Assembly: GCF_041449215.1 (NCBI RefSeq) | Contig: NZ_JBGNFV010000001.1 | Span: 2,931,001-2,995,000 of the forward strand | Origin: Roseivirga sp. BDSF3-8 | Lineage (GTDB): Bacteria > Bacteroidota > Bacteroidia > Cytophagales > Cyclobacteriaceae | Direction of reading: 5' to 3' | DNA: 64,000 nucleotides | Shown: positions 43,751-55,147 of the stretch, piece by piece | How the letters are laid out: every line of letters begins with the position of its first letter | How positions within the stretch are numbered: the stretch's first letter is position 1 | Notes under the pieces: model-generated | Seen by the model: the letters and a program-made list of their open reading frames with translations, nothing else | Database searches by the model: none | What the model was told of the DNA's origin: nothing | Program-made: the position numbers and the translations under genes

Positions 43751-44449
43751 ATGGCGAAGTTGACAAAAAAGAAAAAGGAAGCCCTTTCAAAATATAACCC
43801 TGAGCAGGAATACTCCCTTCAGGATGCGAGTAGCCTTGTAAAGGAAATATCTCTTAGCAAATTTGATGCTTCAATTGATATTGACGTCCGTTTGGGTGTT
43901 GATCCAAGAAAAGCAGACCAAATGGTAAGAGGTGTAGTGGCCCTTCCCCATGGTACAGGTAAAGATGTTAAGGTACTCGTACTTTGCACCCCTGATAAAG
44001 AAGAAGAAGCCAAAGAAGCCGGCGCTGATTATGTAGGTCTTGATGACTACATTCAGAAAATTGAAGGTGGATGGACTGATGTTGATGTCATCATCACCAT
44101 GCCCACCGTTATGGCTAAAGTTGGTAAACTTGGTCGTGTGCTTGGACCTCGTGGTCTGATGCCTAACCCTAAGTCCGGTACTGTTACCATGGATGTGGCT
44201 AAAGCAGTTCAGGAGGTTAAAACTGGTAAGATCGATTTCAAGGTTGATAAGTTTGGGATTATCCACGCTAGCGTTGGAAAATCATCCTTCGACCCCGATA
44301 AGATCATGGATAATGTGAAAGAGATGATTCAGACGATTTCTAAGCTGAAGCCCTCTTCATCTAAAGGAACATACTTCCAGAGTATCCACCTTTCCAGTAC
44401 TATGAGCCCTGGTATTAAGATTGATAAGAACTCTATAGTTGGTATATAA
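43751..44449 (+). CDS. rplA: 50S ribosomal protein L1
   Basis: Forms the L1 stalk and, in many bacteria, represses its own operon. The 232-residue protein has the L1 signature around [20 protein letters not shown], then [13 protein letters not shown]. It precedes rplJ by 2 bases. Confidence 0.98.
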   Translation: MAKLTKKKKEALSKYNPEQEYSLQDASSLVKEISLSKFDASIDIDVRLGVDPRKADQMVRGVVALPHGTGKDVKVLVLCTPDKEEEAKEAGADYVGLDDYIQKIEGGWTDVDVIITMPTVMAKVGKLGRVLGPRGLMPNPKSGTVTMDVAKAVQEVKTGKIDFKVDKFGIIHASVGKSSFDPDKIMDNVKEMIQTISKLKPSSSKGTYFQSIHLSSTMSPGIKIDKNSIVGI

Positions 44450-44451
44450 TC

Positions 44452-44982
44452 ATGACTAGAGAAGAAAAAGCCGTAGTCATTGAAGAACTACAGAAAAAGT
44501 TGCAGAGTAATGTTCATTTTTACATTACTGATACCGGTGGACTCTCTGTAGCTCAGATTAATGAATTCAGAAAACTTTGCTTTGATAAGGGTCTTGAATA
44601 CCAGGTGGTAAAAAACACCCTTATTGCTAAAGCACTTGAGAGTCTTGAAACTGACTATACTCCTTTCAAGGAAGAAGTTCTTAAAGGCTTTTCAGGAATT
44701 ATTTTTGCAGGTGAAGCTGCAAATTTGCCCGCGAAAGTAATCAAAGATTACCGGAGCAAAGGCAAGGACAGAAAAAAACCGCTTCTAAAGGGTGCTTCCA
44801 TCGATTCCGATCTCTTTATAGGCGATGAAAACCTTGAGACATTAAGTTCACTCAAATCTAAGCAGGAACTTATTGCAGATGTTGTGGCGTTGTTACAATC
44901 CCCTGCCAAAAACGTTGTCGGCGCTTTGCAGAGTGGTGGTCACAAGATTTCAGGTATTCTTCAGACCCTGTCCGATCGTTAA
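44452..44982 (+). CDS. rplJ: 50S ribosomal protein L10
   Basis: The base of the L7/L12 stalk. The 176-residue protein has the typical N-terminus (MTREEKAVVIEELQKKL), VVKNTLIAKALE in the RNA-binding part and a C-terminal helix that binds L12 dimers. Confidence 0.97.
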   Translation: MTREEKAVVIEELQKKLQSNVHFYITDTGGLSVAQINEFRKLCFDKGLEYQVVKNTLIAKALESLETDYTPFKEEVLKGFSGIIFAGEAANLPAKVIKDYRSKGKDRKKPLLKGASIDSDLFIGDENLETLSSLKSKQELIADVVALLQSPAKNVVGALQSGGHKISGILQTLSDR

Positions 44983-45020
44983 TTTTGGTTTATCGTATTT
45001 CAAAGTAAAAAAAGAGGAAA

Positions 45021-45401
45021 ATGGCAGATTTAAAAGCTTTCGCTGAGCAGTTAGTAAATCTTACCGTTAAAGAAGTAAACGAACTGGCGGATATCCTTAA
45101 GGATGAGTATGGCATTGAGCCTGCTGCGGCGGCTGCTCCTGTTATGGTTGCCGGTGGTGGTGCTGACGGTGGTGCTGCTGAGGAAGAAAAAAGCGAGTTC
45201 GACGTAATTCTTAAGTCGGCTGGTGGTTCTAAGCTTGCTGTTGTTAAGCTTGTAAAAGAACTTACAGGTCTTGGCCTTAAGGATGCTAAAGAATTAGTTG
45301 ACGGTGCTCCTAAGCCCGTAAAAGAAGGTGTAGCTAAAGACGAAGCAGAAGCTCTTAAGAAACAACTTGAAGAAGCTGGAGCAGAAGTTGAATTGAAATA
45401 A
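45021..45401 (+). CDS. rplL: 50S ribosomal protein L7/L12
   Basis: The stalk protein that recruits translation GTPases. The 126-residue sequence has an N-terminal dimerisation helix pair, an Ala/Gly-rich hinge (near 36-55) and the conserved C-terminal domain ([40 protein letters not shown]). Its last codons overlap a promoter-like TTG for rpoBC. Confidence 0.98.
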   Translation: MADLKAFAEQLVNLTVKEVNELADILKDEYGIEPAAAAAPVMVAGGGADGGAAEEEKSEFDVILKSAGGSKLAVVKLVKELTGLGLKDAKELVDGAPKPVKEGVAKDEAEALKKQLEEAGAEVELK

Positions 45402-45423
45402 AATAGCTTGACCATTACTTTTG
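45393..45423 (+). promoter_or_regulatory. candidate rpoBC promoter at the end of rplL
   Basis: TTG (45393-45395, the penultimate sense codon of rplL) is followed by 20 bases and TACTTTTG (45416-45423). It would give a leader of about 135 bases before rpoB. It lacks the CA extension seen at the other translation promoters. Confidence 0.5.
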
Positions 45424-45444
45424 TAAATGGTGCCTTGGAATTAT

Positions 45445-45470
45445 AGGCCTGGCTTACAGTCAGGTCTTTT
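45445..45470 (+). terminator. attenuator-like hairpin in the rpoB leader
   Basis: A 7-bp stem (45445-45451 with 45461-45467, one G-T pair) is followed by TTTTCC. It is a weak terminator suited to partial read-through between rplL and rpoB. Confidence 0.5.
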
Positions 45471-45566
45471 CCTGTTTGTACCTCACATAGCCTTTTTTGG
45501 CTTTAATCGGGTAATTTTTACGTCTACCTGCTTTAAATAGGTAAAATCATTTAAACTCTCACAGCC

Positions 45567-48500
45567 TTGGCTAATAATCATCAATCCGATCGGGTTAACT
45601 TCTCATCTATTAAAACCGTAATTGACTATCCGGATTTTCTAGATGTGCAGTTACAGTCTTTCGCTGATTTTTTTCAGTTGGATACCTATCCGGAAAACCG
45701 TCAGGAAGAAGGATTGTATAAAGTTTTTGCAGAGAATTTCCCCATTACCGACTCAAGGGAAAATTTCCTGCTGGAGTTTCAGGACTATGTGGTCGACCCC
45801 CCAAAATACAATGTGGACGAGTGTATAGACCGAGGACTCACATATTCAGTTCCCCTTAAGGCTAAGCTTAGACTTTCCTGTAACGATGAGGATAACGAAG
45901 ATTTCGAAACCATCGAGCAGGAGGTGTTCCTGGGTAATATTCCCTACATGACACCTAAGGGCTCTTTCGTAATCAACGGTGCCGAAAGGGTTATTGTAAG
46001 CCAGCTTCACCGTTCACCTGGTGTTTTCTTTGCCCAAAGCAAACATACTAACGGCACAAAACTTTACTCCGCTAGGATCATACCATTCAAAGGATCCTGG
46101 ATTGAATTTGCTACAGACGTGAATAACGTTATGTACGCATATATCGATCGTAAGAAAAAATTCCCTGTTACTACCTTGCTTCGTGCCATTGGCTGGGGTA
46201 GTGATAAAGATATACTGGACCTGTTTGGTCTTTCAGAAGAAGTGCAGGCTACTGAGAAAGAGATTAAGAAAGTAGTTGGGCGTAAGCTCGCTGCCAGAGT
46301 TCTTCGTACCTGGACTGAAGACTTCGTAGATGAAGATACTGGAGAGGTTGTTTCTATTGATAGAAATGAAGTGCTTCTCGAGAGAGACTCTGTAATTACA
46401 GATGACGATCTCGAGACTATCCTTGATTCCGGTAGCAAGAGCATTATTCTTCATCGTGAAGACATCAATATTGCTGATTATACCATTATATATAATACCC
46501 TACAGAAAGATAACTCAAACTCTGAGAAGGAAGCTGTAGAACAAATCTACCGTCAGCTTAGAAATACAGAAGCACCCGATGAGCAGACGGCTCGTGATAT
46601 TATTCAAAACCTCTTCTTCAGCGATAAGAGGTATGATCTTGGTGAGGTAGGTCGATATAGGATTAATAAGAAACTTAACCTCGAGATTGAGCGGGATATA
46701 CGCGTACTCACCAAGCAGGATATCATCTATATTGTAAAATACCTGATTGGCCTGATCAACTCAAAGGCTATTGTAGATGATATTGATCACCTCAGTAACC
46801 GTCGTGTGAGAACTGTCGGAGAGCAGTTGTACAGCCAGTTCGGTGTTGGGCTTGCGCGTATGGCACGTACGATTAAAGAGAGAATGAATGTACGTGATAA
46901 TGAGGATTTCAAGCCTGTTGACCTCATTAATGCCAGGACGCTATCTTCTGTGATCAATTCGTTCTTTGGTACAAATCAGCTCTCTCAATTTATGGACCAG
47001 ACTAACCCTCTGGCTGAAATCACTCATAAAAGAAGGATGTCAGCACTGGGGCCTGGTGGTCTTTCCCGTGAAAGAGCTGGTTTTGAAGTTCGTGACGTTC
47101 ACTACACACACTATGGACGTCTTTGTACCATCGAAACCCCTGAAGGACCTAATATTGGTCTAATCTCTTCCCTTTGCGTTCATGCCAAGGTGAACAAGAT
47201 GGGATTCATTGAAACACCTTACCGTTTCGTGAAAGAAGGTCAGGTGGACATGTCTGGAAACGTTGTTTACCTCACAGCCGAGGAGGAAGATACTCATAAC
47301 ATCGCCCAGGCAAATGCTCCTTTAACTGATAAGGGCGATTTCGTTAATGAACGCGTTAAGGCAAGATACGAAGGTGACTTCCCGGTAGTCGAGCCGGACC
47401 AGCTCACCTACATGGACATTGCTCCAAACCAAATTGTTTCTGTTGCTGCTTCTCTTATTCCTTTTCTTGAGCATGATGATGCCAACCGTGCGCTAATGGG
47501 ATCAAACATGCAGCGGCAGGCAGTTCCCCTTCTACGCCCTCAGGCACCTATTGTAGGTACTGGCCTGGAGAAACGAGTGGCACTTGATAGTCGTGCGCTT
47601 GTTATTGCAGAAGGTGACGGTGTGGTTCATTTCGTTGATGCTACAAAAATTGTCATGAAGTATGACATGACAGACGATCAGCGTTTAGTGAACTTTCATG
47701 GTGAATTAAAGACATATAATCTGATCAAGTTCCGGAGAACTAACCAGGATACTTGTATCAACCTGAAGCCTGTTGTAAAACACGGCGACAGAATTACGAA
47801 AGGACAGGTACTTTGTGAAGGTTATGCTACCGAAGACGGTGAGTTGGCACTGGGTAGAAACCTGCAGGTTGCCTTCATGCCCTGGCAAGGATATAACTTT
47901 GAGGATGCTATCGTAATCTCTGAAAAGGTAGTACGGGATGACATCTTTACCTCAATACATATTGAAGAGTTTGAGCTTGAAGTTCGGGATACCAAGCGTG
48001 GTGAAGAAGAGTTGACCTCTGAAATTCCTAATGTAAGTGAAGATGCCGTTAAAAACCTTGATGAAAACGGTATTATCCGTGTAGGTGCAGAAATCAAAGA
48101 AGGCGATATCCTGATTGGTAAAATTACACCTAAGGGTGAAACTGACCCTACTCCGGAAGAGAAACTCCTTAGGGCCATTTTCGGTGACAAAGCCGGTGAT
48201 GTGAAAGATGCGTCTCTTAAAGCGTCACCTTCACTTCGCGGGGTTGTAATCGACACTAAGCTTTTCTCACGCCCTAAAAAAGACAAAGATCTTCGTGCGA
48301 AGGCCAAGAAGGAAGTTGAAATGCTTAGCCAGAAATACAGCAAAGACCTCCTGAATCTTCGTAACCAGATGATAGAAAAGCTGGTCGATATTCTCGAAGG
48401 AAAAATCTCTCAGGGTGTTCGACATAAGTTCGGCGATGAGATTATGAGTAAGGGGGTTAAATTTTCTCGTAAAAATATCGAAGCAAACCTCTTCCCTCAG

Positions 48501-49439
48501 AAAAATATTTATCGAGACGAAAGTAGTTACAATGTCGCTGAGGAAGTAAATCTTATTTCAGATCTTATTCTTGAGAACTGGACTGAGGATGAGCGTGTTA
48601 ATAAACTGGTTGTTGATTTAGTTAAAAATTACAACCGTAAAAGAAACGAGCTCAGCGGGCAATTTAAGAGGGAGCGCTTCACACTAGAAGTAGGGGATGA
48701 GCTTCCAGCTGGTATCGTGCAACTAGCCAAAGTTTATGTAGCTAAAAAGCGTAAGCTTAAGGTAGGTGACAAAATGGCCGGACGCCACGGTAACAAAGGT
48801 GTGGTTGCTAAAATCGTAAGGGAAGAAGATATGCCCTTCCTTGAAGATGGTACCCCTGTAGATATAGTGCTTAACCCACTTGGTGTACCCTCCCGTATGA
48901 ACCTTGGTCAGATTTATGAGACCGTACTAGGTTGGGCAGGTCTGAAACTGGGTAAAAAATACGCTACGCCAATCTTTGATGGGGCTTCTCTGGATGAAGT
49001 TAACCACGAGCTTGATGCCGCCGGTCTTCCTCCGTATGGTAGAGCCTTCTTGCATGATGGCCTCACAGGAGAGCGCTTTGATCAGGCCGTTACTGTCGGA
49101 GTAATTTATATGCTTAAACTGGGGCACTTGGTTGACGATAAAATGCACGCTCGTTCTATCGGACCATACTCTCTCATTACCCAGCAGCCTCTCGGTGGTA
49201 AAGCACAGTTTGGTGGTCAGCGTTTTGGAGAGATGGAAGTGTGGGCACTCGAAGCCTTCGGTGCATCACATGTGCTTCAGGAAATACTTACCATTAAATC
49301 CGATGATGTAATAGGTAGGGCCAAAGCATACGAAGCAATTGTAAAGGGTGAGAATATGAATAAGCCGAACATTCCGGAATCATTTAACGTACTCGTTCAT
49401 GAACTCCGTGGTCTGGCTCTTGAGATCACTCTTGACTAA
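45567..49439 (+). CDS. rpoB: DNA-directed RNA polymerase subunit beta (TTG start)
   Basis: The catalytic-core beta subunit, 1290 residues. The start is TTG at 45567, giving [16 protein letters not shown], the usual family N-terminus; no suitable in-frame ATG exists. The rifampicin pocket (about 468-500) reads [20 protein letters not shown], then MSALGPGG. Residues equivalent to E. coli Asp516, His526, Arg529 and Ser531 are present, so rifampicin sensitivity is expected. [20 protein letters not shown] and the C-terminal [20 protein letters not shown] are intact. rpoC follows after a 104-base structured gap. Confidence 0.99.
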   Translation: MANNHQSDRVNFSSIKTVIDYPDFLDVQLQSFADFFQLDTYPENRQEEGLYKVFAENFPITDSRENFLLEFQDYVVDPPKYNVDECIDRGLTYSVPLKAKLRLSCNDEDNEDFETIEQEVFLGNIPYMTPKGSFVINGAERVIVSQLHRSPGVFFAQSKHTNGTKLYSARIIPFKGSWIEFATDVNNVMYAYIDRKKKFPVTTLLRAIGWGSDKDILDLFGLSEEVQATEKEIKKVVGRKLAARVLRTWTEDFVDEDTGEVVSIDRNEVLLERDSVITDDDLETILDSGSKSIILHREDINIADYTIIYNTLQKDNSNSEKEAVEQIYRQLRNTEAPDEQTARDIIQNLFFSDKRYDLGEVGRYRINKKLNLEIERDIRVLTKQDIIYIVKYLIGLINSKAIVDDIDHLSNRRVRTVGEQLYSQFGVGLARMARTIKERMNVRDNEDFKPVDLINARTLSSVINSFFGTNQLSQFMDQTNPLAEITHKRRMSALGPGGLSRERAGFEVRDVHYTHYGRLCTIETPEGPNIGLISSLCVHAKVNKMGFIETPYRFVKEGQVDMSGNVVYLTAEEEDTHNIAQANAPLTDKGDFVNERVKARYEGDFPVVEPDQLTYMDIAPNQIVSVAASLIPFLEHDDANRALMGSNMQRQAVPLLRPQAPIVGTGLEKRVALDSRALVIAEGDGVVHFVDATKIVMKYDMTDDQRLVNFHGELKTYNLIKFRRTNQDTCINLKPVVKHGDRITKGQVLCEGYATEDGELALGRNLQVAFMPWQGYNFEDAIVISEKVVRDDIFTSIHIEEFELEVRDTKRGEEELTSEIPNVSEDAVKNLDENGIIRVGAEIKEGDILIGKITPKGETDPTPEEKLLRAIFGDKAGDVKDASLKASPSLRGVVIDTKLFSRPKKDKDLRAKAKKEVEMLSQKYSKDLLNLRNQMIEKLVDILEGKISQGVRHKFGDEIMSKGVKFSRKNIEANLFPQKNIYRDESSYNVAEEVNLISDLILENWTEDERVNKLVVDLVKNYNRKRNELSGQFKRERFTLEVGDELPAGIVQLAKVYVAKKRKLKVGDKMAGRHGNKGVVAKIVREEDMPFLEDGTPVDIVLNPLGVPSRMNLGQIYETVLGWAGLKLGKKYATPIFDGASLDEVNHELDAAGLPPYGRAFLHDGLTGERFDQAVTVGVIYMLKLGHLVDDKMHARSIGPYSLITQQPLGGKAQFGGQRFGEMEVWALEAFGASHVLQEILTIKSDDVIGRAKAYEAIVKGENMNKPNIPESFNVLVHELRGLALEITLD

Positions 49440-49451
49440 TGCAGAAATGCC

Positions 49452-49495
49452 AATTGCGATGGTTGTGAGGGGCTGATCCTTCACAACCCGCAATT
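49452..49495 (+). other. long hairpin in the rpoB-rpoC gap (probable processing site)
   Basis: AATTGCG (49452-49458) pairs with CGCAATT (49489-49495), and GGTTGTGA (49461-49468) with TCACAACC (49481-49488), separated by a 2-base bulge; a GG/CC pair closes the loop. There is no T run, so termination is unlikely. The length suits an RNase III-type cleavage site. Confidence 0.6.
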
Positions 49496-49500
49496 TAATC

Positions 49501-49516
49501 GCTCTTTCACAAGAGC
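49501..49516 (+). other. second hairpin upstream of rpoC
   Basis: GCTCTT and AAGAGC enclose the tetraloop TCAC, a perfect 6-bp stem starting 6 bases after the long hairpin and ending 27 bases before the rpoC ATG. Confidence 0.55.
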
Positions 49517-49543
49517 AGTTTCATAACAGGACTATTATTCATT

Positions 49544-52500
49544 ATGGCATTTAGAAAAAATAAAAAACTCAATAACGACTTTACTAAAGTCACTATCAGT
49601 CTTGCTTCGCCCGAATCCATATTGGAAAGTTCTCATGGTGAGGTTACCCAGCCCGAGACGATTAATTACAGAACCTATAAGCCCGAAATGGGAGGTCTTT
49701 TCTGTGAAAGGATCTTTGGACCTGTAAAGGACTGGGAATGTCACTGCGGAAAATATAAAAGAATCAGATATAAGGGAATTATCTGTGACCGCTGCGGTGT
49801 AGAGGTTACAGAAAAGAAAGTACGTCGTGAGCGTATGGGACACATCGAGCTTGTTGTTCCCGTAGCTCACATTTGGTATTTTAGATCACTTCCCAATAAA
49901 ATAGGTTATCTGCTTGGCTTACCTACTAAAAAGCTAGACCAGATAATCTACTACGAAAGATATGTGGTTATTCAGCCTGGCCTCAAAGGTGAGGATGGAA
50001 TTAACTACCTCGACTTCCTTACAGAGGACGAATACCTTGACATAATTGACAAGCTTCCAGTTGAGAATCAAAAGCTCGACGATAATGATCCAGATAAGTT
50101 CATTGCTAAAATGGGAGCCGATGCACTTGAGGCCTTACTTAGCAGGATTGACCTGGATGAGCAGTCTTACAGTCTTCGCCATCAGGCCGCTACTGATACC
50201 TCTCAGCAGCGTAAAGCAGAAGCCTTAAAGAGGCTAAAAGTTGTTGAGGCATTCAGGGAAGCCAGAACTCGGATAGAAAATCGTCCCGAGTGGATGATCA
50301 TTAAGATGGTGCCAGTAATACCACCAGAGCTCAGACCTCTTGTGCCACTGGATGGTGGTAGGTTTGCTACCTCGGATCTTAATGACCTATATCGTAGAGT
50401 AATCATCCGTAATAATCGTCTTAAAAGACTTATAGATATTAAAGCCCCTGAAGTAATTCTCCGAAATGAAAAGAGAATGCTTCAGGAAGCAGTTGATTCA
50501 CTTTTTGACAATAGTCGAAAAGTAAATGCAGTGCGCTCAGATGGTAATAGAGCCCTGAAATCTTTGAGTGATATGCTTAAAGGTAAGCAAGGTCGCTTCC
50601 GTCAGAACCTTCTTGGTAAAAGGGTTGACTACTCCGGTCGTTCTGTGATTGTAGTTGGACCTGAACTAAAGCTTCATGAGTGTGGTCTGCCGAAGAATAT
50701 GGCTGCCGAACTTTTCAAACCTTTCATTATCAGGAAGCTGATAGAAAGAGGTATTGTTAAGACAGTTAAGTCCGCCAAGAAGATCGTTGACCGTAAGGAT
50801 CCCGTGGTTTGGGATATCCTGGAAAATGTACTGAAAGGACATCCCGTACTACTTAACAGAGCTCCTACACTTCACCGGCTTGGTATTCAGGCATTCCAGC
50901 CTAAACTAATTGAAGGTAAAGCCATTCAGCTTCACCCCCTTGTTTGTACCGCATTTAACGCTGACTTTGATGGTGACCAGATGGCTGTCCATGTACCGTT
51001 AGGACATGAGGCTATCCTGGAGGCATCTATGTTGATGTTATCTAGCCATAACATTCTTAACCCTGCTAATGGTGCCCCGATTACCGTACCATCTCAGGAC
51101 ATGGTACTCGGACTTTATTATGTAACAAAAGGCCGTCGGTCTACAGATGATCATAAAATGCCCGGGGAAGGGATGCACTTTGCCAACCCCGAAGAGGTAA
51201 TTGTGGCTCTTAATGAGAAGGTAATCACAAAGCACACCTACATTAAGGTTAAAGTTACTGTTCGTGATGAAAATAATGAGTTGACAGAGCAACTCATTGA
51301 AACTGTTGCCGGTAGGGTGCTCTTTAATCAGCATATTCCGACAGAAGTTGGGTATGTTAATGAACTGTTGACTAAGAAAAAGCTTCAGCAGATAATTGCC
51401 ATGGTCTTTAAGGTAACTGGTATGGCCCGTACCGCCCAGTTCCTTGATGATATTAAGACCCTTGGCTTCCAGATGGCCTATAAGGGAGGTCTTTCTATCG
51501 GGCTTAGTGATGTAATGATACCTTCTCAGAAAGATAGCCTTATTGAACAGGCTAAAGAGGAGGTTGATGTAGTTTGGAATAACTACCTCATGGGTCTGAT
51601 CACTGATAATGAGCGTTATAACCAGGTAATTGATATTTGGACAAGAATTAACTCACAGCTGACTAGTACCCTCATGAAGCAACTTGAGGAAGATGATCAG
51701 GGATTCAACTCCATCTATATGATGATGCACTCCGGTGCGAGGGGTTCCCGTGAGCAGATTCGTCAGCTTGGAGGTATGCGTGGTCTGATGGCCAAGCCTC
51801 AGAAAAACCTTCAGGGTTCGGTTGGTGAGATTATTGAAAACCCCATCCTTTCTAACTTTAAAGAAGGTCTTGACGTAATTGAGTACTTTATCTCAACCCA
51901 CGGTGCTCGTAAAGGTCTTGCTGATACAGCCCTTAAAACGGCAGATGCTGGTTATCTGACTCGTCGTCTGGTGGATGTTGCCCAGGATGTAGTGGTTAAT
52001 GAGGAGGATTGTGGTACACTTCGAGGTCTTGCAGTGACTGCACTTAAGGACAATGAAGACATTGTTGAGCCATTATCTGAAAGGATACTTGGACGTGTAT
52101 CCGTACACGATATTTATGACCCAATTAGCGATGAATTAATTCTTGAAGCTGGTGAGGAGATTACTGAAGAACTTGCCAGAAAAATAGATAATACTGCGCT
52201 TGAAGAAGTAGAAATTCGCTCTGTATTGACATGTGAGTCAAGGCAAGGGGTTTGTGGCAAGTGCTACGGCAGAAACCTGGCTTCCGGAAGAATGGTCCAG
52301 CGGGGTGAATCCGTGGGTGTTATTGCAGCTCAATCTATTGGTGAGCCTGGTACCCAGCTTACACTACGAACTTTCCACGTAGGTGGTACGGCTTCCAATA
52401 TTGCAGTGGAAGCCTCGGTTATCGCCAAGTTCGATGGTGAGATTGAGTTTGAAGAGCTAAGAAGAATTCACACTAAAAACGAAGAAGGTGATGATGTAAC

Positions 52501-53854
52501 AGTGGCAATGGGACGTAGCGGTGAAATTAAAATCGTTGATCCTAAAACCAAGAAAGTTCTCATCAGTAATCACGTTCCCTATGGTGCTTTTATTAAAGTC
52601 CAGGAGGGTGACAAAGTGAAAAAAGGAGATCAGATATGTTTCTGGGATCCTTATAATGCAGTAATTCTTTCGGAGTTTGATGGTACGATTGAGTTCGAAT
52701 CAATCGAAGAAGGTGTCACCTTCAAAGAAGAAAGTGATGAACAAACAGGTCACCGCGAAAAGGTAATTGTAGATACCAGGGATAAAACAAAGAACCCTGC
52801 AATCATTGTAAATGCCAAAAACGATGATACTAAAAGCTACAATATTCCGGTAGGCGCCCACCTTGCTGTAGAGAACGGAGAGGAAATTAAGGCTGGTAAA
52901 ATCCTTGCGAAGATTCCAAGGATGATGAGTAAATCACGTGACATTACTGGTGGTCTTCCTAGGGTGACTGAGTTGTTCGAAGCAAGAAACCCGTCTAATC
53001 CTGCTGTGGTTAGTGAAATTGATGGTGGTGTTACATATGGTGGTATTAAGCGTGGTAATCGTGAAATCTTCATTGAGTCTAAAGACGGTGTGAAGAAGCG
53101 CTACCTCGTTCCTCTATCCAAACACATTTTAGTGCAGGATAATGACTATGTCAAAGCAGGTCAACCGCTTTCAGATGGAGCCATTACGCCAGCTGATATT
53201 CTATCCATAAAAGGACCTACCGCTGTTCAGGAGTATCTTGTAAATGAAATCCAGGAGGTATATAGGCTTCAGGGTGTGAAGATCAACGATAAACATATTG
53301 AGACGATTGTTCGTCAGATGATGCAGAAAGTTGAGATTCTTGATCCGGGAGACACCAATTTCCTTCCGGGACAGGTGGTAGATAAATTTGTCTTCTTCGA
53401 AGAAAACGATAGTATTCTTGACAAGAAGGTTGTAACCGAAGCTGGAGATTCTTCTACCCTTAAACCTGGTCAGATCGTTACTAGTCGCAGACTGAGAGAT
53501 GAAAACTCTAGTCTTCGTAGAAAGGACATGAAACTGGCAGAAGTCAGAGATGCAGAAGCCGCTGTTTCAAAGCCTACCCTGCAGGGTATTACTCAGGCAT
53601 CCCTTGGAACAGAAAGTTTCATTTCTGCAGCATCATTCCAAGAGACCACCAAAGTACTTAGTGAAGCCTCTATCAGAGGAAAAGCTGATTTACTCAAAGG
53701 GCTTAAGGAAAATGTTATTGTTGGTCATCTAATCCCTGCCGGTACAGGCTTCAGAGATTATGAGCAAATAATTGTTGGTTCACAGGAAGAATACGACAAG
53801 TTGGTTGCCAGCAAAGAGAATCATACTAGAAGAAAAGAACTTCAAGCTAAGTAA
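49544..53854 (+). CDS. rpoC: DNA-directed RNA polymerase subunit beta-prime
   Basis: The 1436-residue beta-prime subunit. The N-terminal zinc module has paired cysteines CHCGKYKR and CDRCG near 66-85. The catalytic Mg site NADFDGDQM lies near 472-480. The second zinc site ([13 protein letters not shown]) lies near 896-908. The bridge-helix and trigger-loop region includes [20 protein letters not shown], with TFHVGG following. A DUF3467 gene begins 8 bases after the stop. Confidence 0.99.
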   Translation: MAFRKNKKLNNDFTKVTISLASPESILESSHGEVTQPETINYRTYKPEMGGLFCERIFGPVKDWECHCGKYKRIRYKGIICDRCGVEVTEKKVRRERMGHIELVVPVAHIWYFRSLPNKIGYLLGLPTKKLDQIIYYERYVVIQPGLKGEDGINYLDFLTEDEYLDIIDKLPVENQKLDDNDPDKFIAKMGADALEALLSRIDLDEQSYSLRHQAATDTSQQRKAEALKRLKVVEAFREARTRIENRPEWMIIKMVPVIPPELRPLVPLDGGRFATSDLNDLYRRVIIRNNRLKRLIDIKAPEVILRNEKRMLQEAVDSLFDNSRKVNAVRSDGNRALKSLSDMLKGKQGRFRQNLLGKRVDYSGRSVIVVGPELKLHECGLPKNMAAELFKPFIIRKLIERGIVKTVKSAKKIVDRKDPVVWDILENVLKGHPVLLNRAPTLHRLGIQAFQPKLIEGKAIQLHPLVCTAFNADFDGDQMAVHVPLGHEAILEASMLMLSSHNILNPANGAPITVPSQDMVLGLYYVTKGRRSTDDHKMPGEGMHFANPEEVIVALNEKVITKHTYIKVKVTVRDENNELTEQLIETVAGRVLFNQHIPTEVGYVNELLTKKKLQQIIAMVFKVTGMARTAQFLDDIKTLGFQMAYKGGLSIGLSDVMIPSQKDSLIEQAKEEVDVVWNNYLMGLITDNERYNQVIDIWTRINSQLTSTLMKQLEEDDQGFNSIYMMMHSGARGSREQIRQLGGMRGLMAKPQKNLQGSVGEIIENPILSNFKEGLDVIEYFISTHGARKGLADTALKTADAGYLTRRLVDVAQDVVVNEEDCGTLRGLAVTALKDNEDIVEPLSERILGRVSVHDIYDPISDELILEAGEEITEELARKIDNTALEEVEIRSVLTCESRQGVCGKCYGRNLASGRMVQRGESVGVIAAQSIGEPGTQLTLRTFHVGGTASNIAVEASVIAKFDGEIEFEELRRIHTKNEEGDDVTVAMGRSGEIKIVDPKTKKVLISNHVPYGAFIKVQEGDKVKKGDQICFWDPYNAVILSEFDGTIEFESIEEGVTFKEESDEQTGHREKVIVDTRDKTKNPAIIVNAKNDDTKSYNIPVGAHLAVENGEEIKAGKILAKIPRMMSKSRDITGGLPRVTELFEARNPSNPAVVSEIDGGVTYGGIKRGNREIFIESKDGVKKRYLVPLSKHILVQDNDYVKAGQPLSDGAITPADILSIKGPTAVQEYLVNEIQEVYRLQGVKINDKHIETIVRQMMQKVEILDPGDTNFLPGQVVDKFVFFEENDSILDKKVVTEAGDSSTLKPGQIVTSRRLRDENSSLRRKDMKLAEVRDAEAAVSKPTLQGITQASLGTESFISAASFQETTKVLSEASIRGKADLLKGLKENVIVGHLIPAGTGFRDYEQIIVGSQEEYDKLVASKENHTRRKELQAK

Positions 53855-53862
53855 GTTTAATT

Positions 53863-54183
53863 ATGGCAGAAGATAAGAAAGGGAGTAATAACCAAATTAG
53901 CATTGAGCTTTCTGAAGAGGTTGCGGAAGGAATTTATGCCAACCTGGCAATGATTGCACACTCTAATAGCGAGTTTGTAATCGATTTTATCAGGCTAATG
54001 CCTGGTGTGCCTAAGGCCAAAGTTAAAAGCCGGATTGTTATTACCCCTGAGCATGCCAAAAGATTACTTACTGCCCTGCAGGATAATATCAAAAAATACG
54101 AGGATACGTTCGGGCCTATCAAGAACAATGAGGAAGGCCCGAAATTTCCTCTGAATTTTGGTGGAACTGTCGGGGAAGCTTGA
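53863..54183 (+). CDS. DUF3467 protein in the rpo operon
   Basis: This 106-residue soluble protein begins MAEDKKGSNNQISIELSEEV. It has EGIYANLAMIAHSNSEFVID, then LMPGVPKAKVKSRIVITPEH and a C-terminal helix with LLTALQDNIKKYEDTFG. The mixed beta/alpha pattern matches DUF3467. Function unknown; no catalytic motif or zinc site. It follows rpoC by 8 bases and precedes the rpsL promoter, so it is transcribed with RNA polymerase genes. A role near transcription or translation is inference from position. Confidence 0.8.
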   Translation: MAEDKKGSNNQISIELSEEVAEGIYANLAMIAHSNSEFVIDFIRLMPGVPKAKVKSRIVITPEHAKRLLTALQDNIKKYEDTFGPIKNNEEGPKFPLNFGGTVGEA

Positions 54184-54211
54184 TACCCGGATACAAAATA
54201 TTTATGCCGGT

Positions 54212-54241
54212 TTGTTTAATTATTTATTAATCGTACCTTTG
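54212..54241 (+). promoter_or_regulatory. promoter of the rpsL-rpsG-fusA-rpsJ operon
   Basis: TTG (54212-54214, in TTTG) is followed by 19 bases and TACCTTTG (54234-54241), a full consensus match followed by CATTCC. The start codon lies 42 bases downstream. Confidence 0.8.
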
Positions 54242-54283
54242 CATTCCTAAATTCGGAAGGTAGTATTTTAAAATAGCGCTTAA

Positions 54284-54664
54284 ATGCCTACTATTCAACA
54301 ATTAGTTCGCAAGGGCAGAAAGACATTGACGTCTAAGTCAAAGTCACCTGCACTAGATGCATGCCCGCAAAGGAGGGGTGTATGCACAAGGGTGTATACC
54401 ACGACTCCTAAGAAGCCTAACTCAGCTATGAGAAAAGTAGCGAGGGTTAGACTGACCAATGGTAAAGAGGTAAACGCCTATATACCCGGTGAAGGTCACA
54501 ACCTTCAGGAGCACAGTATTGTGCTTATCCGTGGAGGTAGAGTTAAGGACCTTCCTGGTGTGAGATATCACATCGTGCGTGGATCCCTTGATACTGCTGG
54601 TGTAAATGGTAGACTTCAGAGAAGGTCTAAATATGGAGCCAAGCGTCCTAAGGACAAAAAATAA
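54284..54664 (+). CDS. rpsL: 30S ribosomal protein S12
   Basis: A decoding-centre protein of 126 residues. [18 protein letters not shown] contains Lys43, and [17 protein letters not shown] contains the second loop whose Asp is the usual methylthiolation site. Both streptomycin-relevant Lys positions are wild type, so streptomycin sensitivity at this locus is expected. First gene of the str operon. Confidence 0.99.
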   Translation: MPTIQQLVRKGRKTLTSKSKSPALDACPQRRGVCTRVYTTTPKKPNSAMRKVARVRLTNGKEVNAYIPGEGHNLQEHSIVLIRGGRVKDLPGVRYHIVRGSLDTAGVNGRLQRRSKYGAKRPKDKK

Positions 54665-54676
54665 GCATAGCTAAAG

Positions 54677-55144
54677 ATGAGAAAAGCGAAACCTAAGAAG
54701 AGATATATTCTTCCTGATCCTAAGTTCAGCGATACACTTGTTACCAAGTTCGTGAACTACCTAATGAAAGACGGGAAGAAGAGTATTGCCTATTCAATCT
54801 TCTACGATGCCGTAGCAATGGTTGAGGAAAAGACAGGCGAGAATGGTCTTGAATCCTGGAAAAAAGCACTTAATAATGTTATGCCTGCTGTAGAGGTTAA
54901 AAGCCGTAGAGTGGGTGGTGCTACTTTTCAGGTGCCTATGGAAGTTAGGCCCGAAAGAAAAGTCTCTCTTGGCATTAAATGGCTTATCCAATATTCTCGT
55001 GCGAGAGGTGAAAAGACAATGAAAGAGCGTCTGGCTGCAGAGATCATCGCTGCTGCAAAGGGCGAAGGTGCGGCTGTTAAGAAGAAAGATGATACGCACA
55101 GAATGGCAGAAGCTAATAAAGCATTCTCACATTTTAGATTCTAA
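54677..55144 (+). CDS. rpsG: 30S ribosomal protein S7
   Basis: A 16S rRNA 3'-domain organiser of 155 residues. [20 protein letters not shown] is diagnostic, and the C-terminal end has [13 protein letters not shown]. It lies 12 bases after rpsL and 3 before fusA. Confidence 0.98.
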   Translation: MRKAKPKKRYILPDPKFSDTLVTKFVNYLMKDGKKSIAYSIFYDAVAMVEEKTGENGLESWKKALNNVMPAVEVKSRRVGGATFQVPMEVRPERKVSLGIKWLIQYSRARGEKTMKERLAAEIIAAAKGEGAAVKKKDDTHRMAEANKAFSHFRF

Positions 55145-55147
55145 GCA

